Below, one piece after another: positions 17,186 through 25,867 of a stretch of DNA of 64,000 nucleotides; position 1 is the stretch's first letter; every line of letters begins with the position of its first letter. The notes beneath the pieces were generated by a model that searched no databases, was not told the DNA's origin, and saw only the letters and a list, made by a program, of their open reading frames with translations. The position numbers and the translations under genes were made by a program. This DNA comes from Candidatus Leptovillus gracilis (GTDB taxonomy: Bacteria; Chloroflexota; Anaerolineae; Promineifilales; Promineifilaceae): the NCBI GenBank assembly GCA_016716065.1, contig JADJXA010000004.1, positions 310,001 to 374,000 of the forward strand. Direction: 5' to 3'.

Positions 17186-20100
17186 TCATCGTCCTTGTGC
17201 CCCAGGCTTTTTCCGGGCCGTGGCCATGATCAATGCGCCCACCACCAGCAGCAGCGCGGCGGCAAGCTGCACCAGGCTTTGTGCGCCATACTGCCGCTGC
17301 GCCTGGGCCAATGTATCTGAAGCGCCGACATGCGCGGCCAGGGCAACCGTCGCCGGCAGGCCGTCCAGGTAGCCTTGCAACTGGCCGCTGGCGTAATAAG
17401 GCGCTACCACTGGACCAAGCGCCTGGGTTGCGCCGACGACCAGAGGAACGTCGGCGGCCGTTCCGACTTGTTCTACCCAGTTAAGCAGATTGGCGCGTTC
17501 ACCGGTCAGCACAATAATCAGCCCCAGGTCTTGTAAAGCAGTTTGGGCCTCCTGGCTGAGGCCGCGCCCTTGCAGTGTAGGGCAGGCCACTGGTGGGCTG
17601 CCGACACAATTGCCAAGCTGGCGCAGCCCAATGGCTTCACCGGCTAACATGCCCAGGTTGATGGGCGGCGTGTTCAATGATTGGGTGAGGCTGTCGGCAA
17701 CGGCCGTACCTGCCGCCGATTGACTGACGATCAGGATTGGGCTGCCGTTGGCCTGGAGCTGGCCCAACAACAGCCGGGCCTGGTGGTCTAACTCGCCGGC
17801 CATTGCCGGGGTGTAGTCGAAGGCGACTAAAACAGGTTTGCCGGTGGCTGCGGTTACGGCCGTGTTCAGGGCAGCGGCGGCCGGTGGCAATGATGCCGGT
17901 GGGCGACCGGTTAACCAATCGGGACCGGCCAATGCCAAGGCAACGACTATCAGCAGCAGCGCCGCCAACAAGAAACGCAGCCCGCGCCGACCAGTGACTT
18001 TGACAGCCGCGCCGCCTTGATAAACAGCTTGCTGCTCTTCCTGGACAAGCTGGCGCAGCAGGCGCGCCTGCTGCTGCTGTTCCGGGGTAACAGTAAACGG
18101 AATCAACGGATGGACGCTGCGCGGCATGGCGACAATCGGTTCGATTTTGACCACGTCTGGCATTCCAGCCAGCGGGCCGGTGGTTTCTAGCTTAAAATCA
18201 ATGGTGGCGGCCGGCTGGCCGCTGAGTTCTGCGGGTTTGAGGTTTTGAATCCAATCAGGAATTTCTGCTTTTTGCAGCAGTTCTTCCGGTGGCAGCGCTG
18301 CCGGTAACCCCGCCAGAATAGAGGCTAACTCGCTGGAAGGTTCACCCAGCTCACTCTCTGTATCTATCCATGAAGGGAGTTCCGCGCCCGATGGCGGCGC
18401 GGCCATTCTTTCCAGTGGGCGCACGGCCGTATCTTCCAACCATTCTGGCAGGTCGGCCTCGGCCATGTCGTCGGCGATGGCAAAAAAGTCTTGTTCCGTG
18501 GTGGGTAGTACAGATGGCAGCAGGCTGTCTTGCTGCCGGGCATCTTCCGGGCGCATATTGGCGACCCATGCAGGCAGGTCGCCGGTCTCGATCAATGTTT
18601 CCTCTGCTTCATCTTCCGCCACATCAAGGAAGGCGGCGTCTGTCGGTGTGGTTAACTGTTCTAGCCAATCGGCCAGTCCAGTTTCCTCCTCTGTTCCGTC
18701 TAAAATTTCGTCCAGGGAAGCCCATTCGTCGTCAGGGACGGCCACCGTTTCTTCGGCGGCTAAAGCCGGCCAGTCGGCCAGGTCGAATGTCTCGGCGATT
18801 TCATCTTCAGCGCTTGTGTCAGGCGGCGGTGGCGATATGGCCGTTTCAGCCGCGACGATGGTATTCCGGGCCACCAGATCGTTGGGGTCGAAGGCCGCCA
18901 GTTCACTCAACCAGTCCGGTTCTTTATCCAGGTCCAGGGCATAGATGTCCGACGTCTGTTCCACTATTTCGCTGAAGGACAGATCCTCGGCCGGCTGTTC
19001 CAACGCCGCCGGTTCCTCGGCGACAGATGCGGTTTCGACTGGCGCCAGACCTAACAAATCGTCCAACATGTCGGCCATGAACATGGGCGTGGTTTCGCCG
19101 GAAGTGGACTCGGCCGGTTCCAACTCATCCAGCCAATCGGGCAGCGCCCCGGTCATGCCAAAGGCCATAGCTTCTTCGGCTTCGTCTTCGTCTGCTTCGG
19201 CGTCGGTTGGCGTGGACTGTTCGGTCCACCAGTCAGTCAGGTTTACGTTTACCAGCGAGGGCACGGCCGTTGCCTGATCAGCGGCCAACCAATCCTCGGC
19301 AGCGTCGTCGTCGGTCCATTCAGCGGCGGCTGGTTCCGTCTGTTGCGGCGGCGACTCGTCTATGTCATCCAGCCAATCGGTTAACGATTTGTGGGCTTTC
19401 TCTTCTGGCAGCGATGTGACGGCCGTTGCCACTGGCGCAGCATCCCAGATGTCATCATCACCCTCTTCTTCTTCCTCGTCATCGTCAAAGCCGGTCAACC
19501 AGTCAGAAACAGCTTTCTGGGCGCTTACGTCGGCCGCCGAAGTTGTTGTTGGCTGTGGGCTTCCCGGCAGCGCCAACTCGCTGGTATCTGGCGGCGAAAC
19601 GAGCCAATCTGGGTAATCGTCGTCCTCTTCTGCTGGTTCCTCTTCATATGTCCCCGAAGAAGGCAAAGACAACCCGTCTGTATCCGGTATGTTGTTGCCA
19701 ACCAACCAGTCTGGCACGCCTTCGCCGGATAAAATGGCTTCCAGCGTCGGGTCGGCTGGCAGCATCGTTGGCCGCGAAAGCATATCCGTATTCGGCGGTT
19801 CCAATTCGTCCAACCAGTCGGGTAAGCCATCAGACTGGGAGATAGTCGGCTGGCTCGCCGCTGCCTGCGCCGGTTGGGACAGAATGTCGGTATTAAGCGG
19901 GCCTAACTCGCTCAACCAATCCAGATCATCGCTGTCTCCCGTTTTTTTGGCTGGCGTTGGCGTTTTGGCTGGCGCTGCGGTTGGCGTTTCTGCTGCCTCG
20001 CCAGTGGACTGTACAAAGTCTTGCAGCCATTCTGGCAGTTTACCGCTGCCGACAATAGCCGGATCGCTTAACATGCCGGTCAGTTTTTTGCGTTCTTCTT

Positions 20101-20623
20101 CGTCAACTTGTTGAATCAGGTTGAGAAAATGCTCGGTGGTGATGTCTTGTGGCGCTTCAATGGGATATTCCTGGCTGCTGGAATCAACCAGCCAGGCTGG
20201 CAGATCGTCTGTTACGCCGCGCTGTTCTGGTGTCAGGTCTGACAGACGGGGCAGCTTGCCGGTGTCGGGTTTGTCGCCTTCTGGGCTGGCGGCCCCTTGC
20301 CCGGCCCGCAGCCAATCCATGACGTTATCGGCGTTTAACTCACCAGTTTCTCCTGGTTTGCGGACTGGCAACGAGAGCATCTTGGCGCTGGTGGGCAAAT
20401 CCTCGGCGGCCGCGGCGGGCGTCTGGCTGGGCGGCGGCGCCTCTTCTTGTACCAGGCGTGAACCGCACTTGTCGCAGTAAAAATTGCTGGTCGGGTTGGG
20501 CGTCTGGCAGCGGGGGCAGATCAGGCTGGTGCTTTTAGGCAGGCGAGCGCCGCAGTTGCTGCAAAACTTGCCGCCGGGTGGGTTGGGCGTATGGCATTCC
20601 TGGCAAATGGTCTTGATAGTCAT
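17186..20623 (-). CDS. Giant zinc-ribbon protein with repeated acidic Trp-Leu motifs and a C-terminal membrane module
   Basis: 1145 aa. Two zinc ribbons open the protein (CQECHTPNPPGGKFCSNCG, then CPRCQTPNPTSNFYCDKCG). Residues about 60-810 are acidic, low-complexity and probably disordered, carrying about 20 motifs such as PDWLDEL, PEWLQDF, LDWLSEL and TDWLDDI. A transmembrane helix follows (LRFLLAALLLIVVALALAG), then an alpha/beta-like extracytoplasmic domain of about 220 residues, and a last helix (LVQLAAALLLVVGALIMATARKK). This suggests a multivalent cytosolic scaffold tethered to the membrane. Its ATG overlaps the upstream stop (ATGA). No characterised homologue is recognised. Confidence 0.78.
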   Translation of the reverse strand: MTIKTICQECHTPNPPGGKFCSNCGARLPKSTSLICPRCQTPNPTSNFYCDKCGSRLVQEEAPPPSQTPAAAAEDLPTSAKMLSLPVRKPGETGELNADNVMDWLRAGQGAASPEGDKPDTGKLPRLSDLTPEQRGVTDDLPAWLVDSSSQEYPIEAPQDITTEHFLNLIQQVDEEERKKLTGMLSDPAIVGSGKLPEWLQDFVQSTGEAAETPTAAPAKTPTPAKKTGDSDDLDWLSELGPLNTDILSQPAQAAASQPTISQSDGLPDWLDELEPPNTDMLSRPTMLPADPTLEAILSGEGVPDWLVGNNIPDTDGLSLPSSGTYEEEPAEEDDDYPDWLVSPPDTSELALPGSPQPTTTSAADVSAQKAVSDWLTGFDDDEEEEEGDDDIWDAAPVATAVTSLPEEKAHKSLTDWLDDIDESPPQQTEPAAAEWTDDDAAEDWLAADQATAVPSLVNVNLTDWWTEQSTPTDAEADEDEAEEAMAFGMTGALPDWLDELEPAESTSGETTPMFMADMLDDLLGLAPVETASVAEEPAALEQPAEDLSFSEIVEQTSDIYALDLDKEPDWLSELAAFDPNDLVARNTIVAAETAISPPPPDTSAEDEIAETFDLADWPALAAEETVAVPDDEWASLDEILDGTEEETGLADWLEQLTTPTDAAFLDVAEDEAEETLIETGDLPAWVANMRPEDARQQDSLLPSVLPTTEQDFFAIADDMAEADLPEWLEDTAVRPLERMAAPPSGAELPSWIDTESELGEPSSELASILAGLPAALPPEELLQKAEIPDWIQNLKPAELSGQPAATIDFKLETTGPLAGMPDVVKIEPIVAMPRSVHPLIPFTVTPEQQQQARLLRQLVQEEQQAVYQGGAAVKVTGRRGLRFLLAALLLIVVALALAGPDWLTGRPPASLPPAAAALNTAVTAATGKPVLVAFDYTPAMAGELDHQARLLLGQLQANGSPILIVSQSAAGTAVADSLTQSLNTPPINLGMLAGEAIGLRQLGNCVGSPPVACPTLQGRGLSQEAQTALQDLGLIIVLTGERANLLNWVEQVGTAADVPLVVGATQALGPVVAPYYASGQLQGYLDGLPATVALAAHVGASDTLAQAQRQYGAQSLVQLAAALLLVVGALIMATARKKPGAQGR

Positions 20624-21291
20624 TTGTTATACGGCCGTTCCAGGCCCAGTAAAAGACGCGCGCTCAGGGTAACAGCGCCTAAAGCGACGCCAATCAAAAT
20701 ACCACGCATACCGGCGCTGACGATGATGTTTTGGATGAAGTCGCGCACTTGTTGCAGCCCACTGCTGACAAACTGGGGGACGAGTGGGCTGACGATGAGG
20801 GCATTGCTGAGGAGAATGAGTACGGCCGTTAGCAAAAATAAAACCGACGATACCGTGCGTTGACGCTGTAACAGACGAATCCCCGACAGCAGCAAGAAAA
20901 AGGCCAGCAGCGAGGCCAGGGCGGCTTCCAACGGCGCCTGCACCCAGGCAAAAACTAATGCCATACTGCCGCTGGTGATGTCCAAAAGGTCTGTCAGCCC
21001 CAGACCAAAAACGACGGCCATGCTGAGTACCAACACGGAGCTGTATAGCCGCTGCCCACTTGTGGGACCTTCGCCAGGTGTTCGTTGGCCGGCCCTGCGT
21101 GGCGTGTAAACCACGCGCTGCGCATGGACACTGAACAGGTTGATGGCCCCTAGCAGTAAGGCAACGGCCACCAGGAAACTGGCCCATTCCAGAACGAGAT
21201 TGCTGATTTCAGGGATAGAAAACAGTAGCCCAACCAGGGTGAGAACCCCAAAGAAGACAGCGATAGCAAGTGGAAGACCTCGTTTAAACAT
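20620..21291 (-). CDS. Polytopic membrane protein of the GlmL cluster
   Basis: 223 aa with about six membrane helices (LPLAIAVFFGVLTLVGLLF at the N-terminus, GMRGILIGVALGAVTL near the end) and a basic cytosolic loop around residue 65 (YTPRRAGQRTPGEG). There are no recognisable active-site motifs. Its stop overlaps the start of the 1145-aa protein (ATGA), so the two are probably made in fixed ratio. Function unknown. Confidence 0.7.
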   Translation of the reverse strand: MFKRGLPLAIAVFFGVLTLVGLLFSIPEISNLVLEWASFLVAVALLLGAINLFSVHAQRVVYTPRRAGQRTPGEGPTSGQRLYSSVLVLSMAVVFGLGLTDLLDITSGSMALVFAWVQAPLEAALASLLAFFLLLSGIRLLQRQRTVSSVLFLLTAVLILLSNALIVSPLVPQFVSSGLQQVRDFIQNIIVSAGMRGILIGVALGAVTLSARLLLGLERPYNK

Positions 21292-21323
21292 AACAGTGAT
21301 CAGGCGCTGGTTTAACAGCCGGG

Positions 21324-22070
21324 TTAACCGGCAAACAAACGATAAACAGCCAGACCTAAAATAGTCAGGCTGAGCAGGATACGGGCTGCATCTTGGATTT
21401 GCAGACTGGCTATCTGGTGGGGTTGGCCCTGCAAATAAGCGGAGGCGGCTAACAATTCTTCGCCGATGAGTACATTGTCGGTGACGGGCATGGCAACTGC
21501 CAAAGCCAATGGGTCGTCTGAGCCGATAACTTGCTGCACCTGGTTGCGACCGGCGACTTCGGCCACCAGAGCCAATTCCTGGCTAAACTGCCCGACCATC
21601 ACACTGCCCAAAATTTTATTCTCTTGAATCACGCTGGCGACGCCGCCAGCATAAGCAAAGGCATCGGTGGTGTTGGCGACAAAACGGGCGACGCCGGGGG
21701 GGATGCCTACGCTGCTGTTGGCGTATTCGGCGGCATGGCGCAGGTTGTTCTCTGCCAGGGGCAGCAAGGTTCCATCGCCGACAGTGGTGATGGGTGGGGT
21801 ATCATTGGCGCAGCCATCTTCGGCCAACCGGTCTAATACGGCCAGGGCGGCGATGCTGGTGGTGGCCGCCGCGCCTGTCAGGCTGGCGCGACCCAGGCTG
21901 ACGTGGAGTTGGCTGGCGCTTTCGATGGCCCGCCCTACCTGGCCTTTGAGGGCGGTGTAACCAGTTAACGGCCGTAACGCCGGTTTTTCTTGTCCGGTCA
22001 GCCGACGGCTCCACAACAAAATGGCGGCGGCAACCACAACGATGATGACTGGCGGTAACAGGTCGTTCAT
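21324..22070 (-). CDS. Membrane-anchored protein of unknown function (possibly DUF6754-like)
   Basis: 248 aa. An N-terminal helix (PPVIIVVVAAAILLWSRRL) and a C-terminal hydrophobic helix (ILLSLTILGLAVYRLF) flank a soluble domain rich in small residues (QLHVSLGRASLTGAAATTSIAAL, SVGIPPGVARFVANTTDAFAYAGGVASVI). I associate this with a DUF6754-type family mainly of Chloroflexota, but only from memory. It overlaps the preceding 92-aa gene as ATGA and lies 32 bases upstream of the next gene, so it is part of the same operon. Confidence 0.7.
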   Translation of the reverse strand: MNDLLPPVIIVVVAAAILLWSRRLTGQEKPALRPLTGYTALKGQVGRAIESASQLHVSLGRASLTGAAATTSIAALAVLDRLAEDGCANDTPPITTVGDGTLLPLAENNLRHAAEYANSSVGIPPGVARFVANTTDAFAYAGGVASVIQENKILGSVMVGQFSQELALVAEVAGRNQVQQVIGSDDPLALAVAMPVTDNVLIGEELLAASAYLQGQPHQIASLQIQDAARILLSLTILGLAVYRLFAG

Positions 22071-22345
22071 CGGGCGTTGGCCTCCAACCGGTGAACCAAC
22101 GCAGCGACGGCCGTTGGGTCTTCGAGCAGGCGCGCCGTTTGCCGGACAGTTTCATGGCTGACCACCAACGACAATGCCGGTTCAGCCAGCCATAACAACT
22201 GCCCACCAATAAAAGCCAGTGGACCGCCTGCTTCCAGGGCAATCAGCGCCGGAAGCCGCAGACCGCGCCGACAAAAGGCCGCCGCCAACTGGTCAATGAA
22301 GCTGTTATGGTCTGTCGCAGTCTGGTCAGGCGTTTCCTGATTCAT
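22067..22345 (-). CDS. Small protein, first gene of the GlmL-cluster operon
   Basis: 92 aa. It is mildly hydrophobic in the middle (LPALIALEAGGPLAFIGGQLLWLAEPAL) but lacks a clear membrane helix. The ending is helical and acidic/basic (QTARLLEDPTAVAALVHRLEANAR). AGAAGAG lies upstream of the ATG. It is the promoter-proximal member of the coupled cluster that runs to about 13669. No family recognised. Confidence 0.65.
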   Translation of the reverse strand: MNQETPDQTATDHNSFIDQLAAAFCRRGLRLPALIALEAGGPLAFIGGQLLWLAEPALSLVVSHETVRQTARLLEDPTAVAALVHRLEANAR

Positions 22346-22411
22346 GGCACACTCTTCTCAAAATTTTTACCCCGGCGAACTTTTAGCCATCTTTCTAACC
22401 GTCTGCGGTGT

Positions 22412-22440
22412 TTGTTATAACAGTTAACGTAACATAATAT
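22412..22440 (+). promoter_or_regulatory. Possible promoter for the lipid kinase
   Basis: TTGTTA (22412-22417), 17-bp spacer, TAATAT (22435-22440). It faces the divergent minus-strand promoter and would give a leader of about 170 bases to the GTG at 22616. Confidence 0.4.
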
Positions 22441-22449
22441 ATTGGGGCG

Positions 22450-22478
22450 AGTATAACACGTTTAGATGAGGGTGTAAA
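22450..22478 (-). promoter_or_regulatory. Probable promoter of the GlmL-cluster operon
   Basis: On the minus strand: TTTACA (22478-22473), an exact 17-bp spacer, and TATACT (22455-22450) preceded by TGT (extended -10). It would give a 5' leader of about 100 bases to the ATG at 22345. Confidence 0.6.
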
Positions 22479-22615
22479 GCAATGATACCCCCTTGTGGCT
22501 GCGGCGGGTGGTCTGTGCCACTCGACGAAACAGGGTACAATTCTACGCCACAATCGGATATATTTTTTGGCTGGCGGTGATAGGCCATTGGTACTATGAA
22601 AAGAGCAAGGGCCGC

Positions 22616-23521
22616 GTGCAAATACAGGTGATTCTAAATCCGGCGGCCGATAACGGCCGTGCCCGACATTTCCAGGCTCCTATTCTTCAGGCGGCCGCGC
22701 CGCTTGGCGGCCTGGAGGTTGTTGTGGCGCAGCGTCCTGGTCATGCGGTGGACCTGGCGCGCCTGGCGGCCGAGGCGGGGGTTGGCCTGGTGGTGGCCGC
22801 CGGCGGTGATGGCACGGTTCATGAAGTCATCAACGGCTTGTATACTTCTGGCAGCCCGCAAGCCAGGTTGGGCGTTATCCCACTGGGTTCGGGCAATGAT
22901 TTTGCCTTTAGCGCCGGCCTGGCCGCAGATTGGGCAGCGGCCGTGCCCCGCCTGTTTTCCGGCCAAAGCAAGTGGGTAGACCTGGCCCGCATTGAAGCGG
23001 ATAACGGCCGTGTCCGATACTTCGGCAACAACTTCGGCGTCGGTTTCGACGCCCGTGTGGTGGTGCAAACCATCAAGATGACCCGCGTTCATGGCTTTAT
23101 GAAGTATTTTTTCGCTGTGCTGCACAGCATTGCCTTCTACTACCATACGCCTCATCTGGACATTCATTTCGACGACGACGCTGCTGCTCAGCGAGTATTA
23201 TTTTTGGCTTTGGGCATTGGGCGGCGCAGCGGCGGCGGCTTTCTGCTAACGCCCGATGCGCGTCAGGATGACGGCCTGATTGACAGTTGTCTGGTAAATC
23301 CCATTGGCCGGTTGACAATGCTGCAAATGTTGACGCAGGCGGTTAAAGGGACTCACATCCACAGCCGCCACGTTACCATGCGCCAGAGCCGGCGCATTAC
23401 CATTCAGCTTCGGGAACCGACGCCCATGCACATAGATGGCGAGATGTTTGCCTACCCTGAAGACAACGTTCGCCAGGTGACCATCACCAGCATTCCCGCC
23501 GCTCTAGAGGTGGTGGGGTAA
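22616..23521 (+). CDS. Diacylglycerol kinase-like lipid kinase (YegS/DagK family)
   Basis: 301 aa from GTG 22616 (AGGG five bases upstream), the usual YegS/DagK length; the longer frame from 22493 adds 41 unlike residues. The kinase signature is VVAAGGDGTVHEVINGL followed by LGVIPLGSGNDFA. The C-terminal beta-sandwich has TPMHIDGEMF, typical of the family. It phosphorylates a lipid such as diacylglycerol at the membrane using ATP; the real substrate is uncertain. Three ACGGCCGT or near-octamer sites occur in it, encoding NGR. Confidence 0.9.
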   Translation: MQIQVILNPAADNGRARHFQAPILQAAAPLGGLEVVVAQRPGHAVDLARLAAEAGVGLVVAAGGDGTVHEVINGLYTSGSPQARLGVIPLGSGNDFAFSAGLAADWAAAVPRLFSGQSKWVDLARIEADNGRVRYFGNNFGVGFDARVVVQTIKMTRVHGFMKYFFAVLHSIAFYYHTPHLDIHFDDDAAAQRVLFLALGIGRRSGGGFLLTPDARQDDGLIDSCLVNPIGRLTMLQMLTQAVKGTHIHSRHVTMRQSRRITIQLREPTPMHIDGEMFAYPEDNVRQVTITSIPAALEVVG

Positions 23522-23580
23522 ACTGAACCATGCCTGAGAATCAAATAGCTATAGCTGTCCAGAAAAGCCTTTTCCTACGG

Positions 23581-23635
23581 TTGTAGAGCGATTTTCCAAA
23601 TCGCCCAAAGAACGATTTGGAAAATCGTTCTACAA
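23581..23635. repeat. Long hairpin, 23-bp arms with one mismatch
   Basis: The arm 23581-23603 (GTAGAGCGATTTTCCAAATC core) pairs with 23613-23635 across a 9-nt loop, with only one G/T mismatch. It lies between the lipid kinase and the PF13625 gene and has no U-run. It may be a REP/MITE-like element or transcript-end hairpin. Confidence 0.7.
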
Positions 23636-23682
23636 ATTGCGCGAAGATTTCTCTGGACACCTATATTCCAATGGAGAAGTGT

Positions 23683-25341
23683 ATGCGTTCTTTAGAACAA
23701 GCCCTTCAGGATCATGATTTAATCGTTTTGCGTGTCATTGGCGAGTGGTGGGAGATGGACCTGACCGGCATGGACAAGGCGGCCTGTGTCCGAACGCTGG
23801 CCCAGGCGTTGGCGCAGTTGGACATGCCACAAGAATTGCTGTATCTGTCGCCCGAAGAGGCGGCGGCGCTGCAAGAATTGATCCAGGCCGGTGGGCAGGT
23901 CCCGGTGGCGGCCTACAGCCGGACGCATGGCGAAGTGCGCCTGATGGGGCCGGGTCGTTTGGAACGCGAAGAACCGTGGTTTGACCCCGTTAGCCCGGCC
24001 GAGTCATTATGGTATCGTGGTTTTTTGTTTCGCGGCTTCGACGAGACGGCTGAAGGGCTGATTGAGTTTTATTATTTGCCGGGGGAACTGCTGGGCCAGT
24101 TTCCGCAGGCGGGTGGCAAAGAGGCGGCGGACACGGCCGTTTCCCCCGCCATCTCCTTGCAGCCCGCAGCCGCGCCAAAACTGGTCAATACGGCCGTCCA
24201 CGATGCCGTAGACGACCTGACCACGCTGCTGGCCGCTGCCCAAACTACCAGCCTGGGACCAGAAACCCTGGCCGCTATACGGCCGTTGTTGGGCGACGCC
24301 AACCCCGACCGCCTCTCGCTGCTGATGACCCTGGCCGATGAAATGGGCCTGCTGCGGCAGGCAGACAATGTGCTGCGACCGACGCGCGCCGCCATCAACT
24401 GGCTCAAGCAAAGCCGCGAAGCCCAACTGCGCGACATGGCCGAAGCGTGGAGCAGCTCCATCTGGAACGACCTGTGCCATACACCTGGGCTGCGCTGCGA
24501 AGGCGAAGGCTGGAGCAACGAACCCATCCTGGCCCGCGCTGCCTTGTTGGACCATCTGCCGCGTACCACTGATTGGTATCGTCTGGCTGACCTGGTAGCC
24601 CACATCAAACTTGATGACCCAGATTTTCAGCGGCCAGACGGCAACTACGACACCTGGTACGTGCGCGACCTGGCGGGTGACGCCTATGTGACCAGCTTTG
24701 CCAATTGGGATTTGGTAGAAGGGCGGCTGCTGCGCTTTTTGGTGCGGGGGCCGTTGGCCTGGCTGGGCCTGACGGAAACGGGTTTTGATGGCGACGATTT
24801 GTTCCACCTGACGGCGCGGGGACTGGGCTGGCTGCAAGGCCAGCCGCCGACGGCCGATGAAGTCCGTGTGCCTTTAGTGGTGCAGGCCGACGCCACCGTT
24901 TTGGTCCCGCACAATGCGGACCGTTACCAGCGCTTCCAGGTGGCCCGCATCAGCGAAGCCGAACCAGTGGCGGCCGGGCAGCCGTATCTGTACCGGCTGA
25001 CGCCGGCGACATTGGCCGCGGCGCAGCAGCAAGGCATTGTCGCCGACCGTATTTTGCAATTTCTGGCGGAGGCCAGTGGACGGCCGTTACCCATGAGTGT
25101 CAAGCGTTCGCTGGCGCGTTGGGCGGAACGGGGGGTGGAAGGGCGGCTGGAAACGGCCGTTATTCTGCGCGTGCGCGAGGCGGGTATTCTGGAAACGCTG
25201 CGAGCCAACCCCAAGACACGGCCGTTTCTGGGCGAAAGCCTGGGCGACCTGGCGGTGATGGTGCGCCGGAACGACTGGGCCAACCTGCGCGAAGCCACCG
25301 CCCAATTGGGTCTGCTGCTAGATGACGCCGGTGTTCTCTAA
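23683..25341 (+). CDS. Helicase-associated (XPB/Ssl2 N-terminal-like, PF13625) domain protein
   Basis: 552 aa; ATG 23683 is preferred because GGAGAAG precedes it. No Walker motifs are present, so it is not itself a helicase. Winged-helix-like segments occur centrally. The C-terminal part (VPLVVQADATVLVPHN, then AEPVAAGQPYLYRLTPATLAAAQQQGI, then ILQFLAEASGRPLPMSVKRSLARW) matches the helicase_C_3-type domain found at the N-terminus of bacterial XPB-like helicases and in stand-alone proteins of Actinobacteria and Chloroflexota. Role unknown; possibly a DNA-repair accessory. Confidence 0.72.
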   Translation: MRSLEQALQDHDLIVLRVIGEWWEMDLTGMDKAACVRTLAQALAQLDMPQELLYLSPEEAAALQELIQAGGQVPVAAYSRTHGEVRLMGPGRLEREEPWFDPVSPAESLWYRGFLFRGFDETAEGLIEFYYLPGELLGQFPQAGGKEAADTAVSPAISLQPAAAPKLVNTAVHDAVDDLTTLLAAAQTTSLGPETLAAIRPLLGDANPDRLSLLMTLADEMGLLRQADNVLRPTRAAINWLKQSREAQLRDMAEAWSSSIWNDLCHTPGLRCEGEGWSNEPILARAALLDHLPRTTDWYRLADLVAHIKLDDPDFQRPDGNYDTWYVRDLAGDAYVTSFANWDLVEGRLLRFLVRGPLAWLGLTETGFDGDDLFHLTARGLGWLQGQPPTADEVRVPLVVQADATVLVPHNADRYQRFQVARISEAEPVAAGQPYLYRLTPATLAAAQQQGIVADRILQFLAEASGRPLPMSVKRSLARWAERGVEGRLETAVILRVREAGILETLRANPKTRPFLGESLGDLAVMVRRNDWANLREATAQLGLLLDDAGVL

Positions 25342-25348
25342 TCATCAA

Positions 25349-25382
25349 TCCTTCGGCAAGCTCAGGACCAATGGTCAATCGC
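25349..25382. repeat. Dispersed repeat AATCCTTCGGCAAGCTCAGG, copy 1
   Basis: About 34 bases between the PF13625 and Rieske genes. It is nearly identical to 61263-61297 (Cys-coding or regulatory content absent). It belongs to the same AGCTCAGGAC family as the elements at 31050-31195. Confidence 0.65.
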
Positions 25383-25383
25383 T

Positions 25384-25728
25384 ATGAAGCTATTTAACAA
25401 GAAAGCGGACAAGGACGCGGCGGGATTTTATACGGCCGTTGCCGCTGCCGAACTGCCCGAAGGCCAGATGCTTACTGTGGACCTGAACGGCACAAAGGTG
25501 ATCCTGGTGCGTTGGCAGGGGACGCCGCACGCCGTGAGCAGCATTTGCCCCCACGCTGCCGCCGATTTGTCTGGCGGCGAATTTTACCGGGGCAAGCTGG
25601 AATGCCCCGACCACGGCTACTGCTTTGCTGTGTCTACTGGCCGCACACTGTGGCCGGAAGATGAAATGGTCCGGCTAAAACGCTACGTTGCCAAAGAAGA
25701 AGCCGGGCAGATAAAAGTAAAACTGTAG
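25384..25728 (+). CDS. Rieske-type [2Fe-2S] ferredoxin
   Basis: 114 aa, soluble. The Rieske ligands are C-x-H (ICPHAAADLSGG) and C-x2-H (LECPDHGYCF), with the usual strand order around them. It resembles stand-alone Rieske electron carriers or the N-terminal parts of non-haem oxygenase ferredoxins and nitrite reductase NirD. No oxygenase or reductase is adjacent, so its partner is unknown. No clear ribosome-binding site is seen before the ATG. Confidence 0.88.
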   Translation: MKLFNKKADKDAAGFYTAVAAAELPEGQMLTVDLNGTKVILVRWQGTPHAVSSICPHAAADLSGGEFYRGKLECPDHGYCFAVSTGRTLWPEDEMVRLKRYVAKEEAGQIKVKL

Positions 25729-25825
25729 CTTTTGTGGGCGTTCCGGCATTCAGGGCGTGAGTCTGTGGCGCGTTGTGCGGGGCGGGTCCTGGCTCTGAAG
25801 CGCCGCATATGTGGCTGTTTGTCGC

Positions 25826-25862
25826 GTATAGTACCATTGTCTTACAATATATAGTATAGTAC
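25826..25862 (+). promoter_or_regulatory. Direct repeat GTATAGTAC around a probable -10 for the glycosyltransferase
   Basis: GTATAGTAC occurs at 25826-25834 and again at 25854-25862. The second copy contains TATAGT (25855-25860), which ends seven bases before the ATG at 25868. This arrangement suggests a leaderless transcript and a repeated operator. Confidence 0.45.
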
Positions 25863-25867
25863 AGGCA

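Noticed and set aside
22493..22615. N-terminal extension of the lipid kinase
   Set aside because: The 41 residues do not resemble the family, while the GTG at 22616 has a ribosome-binding site and gives the usual length.
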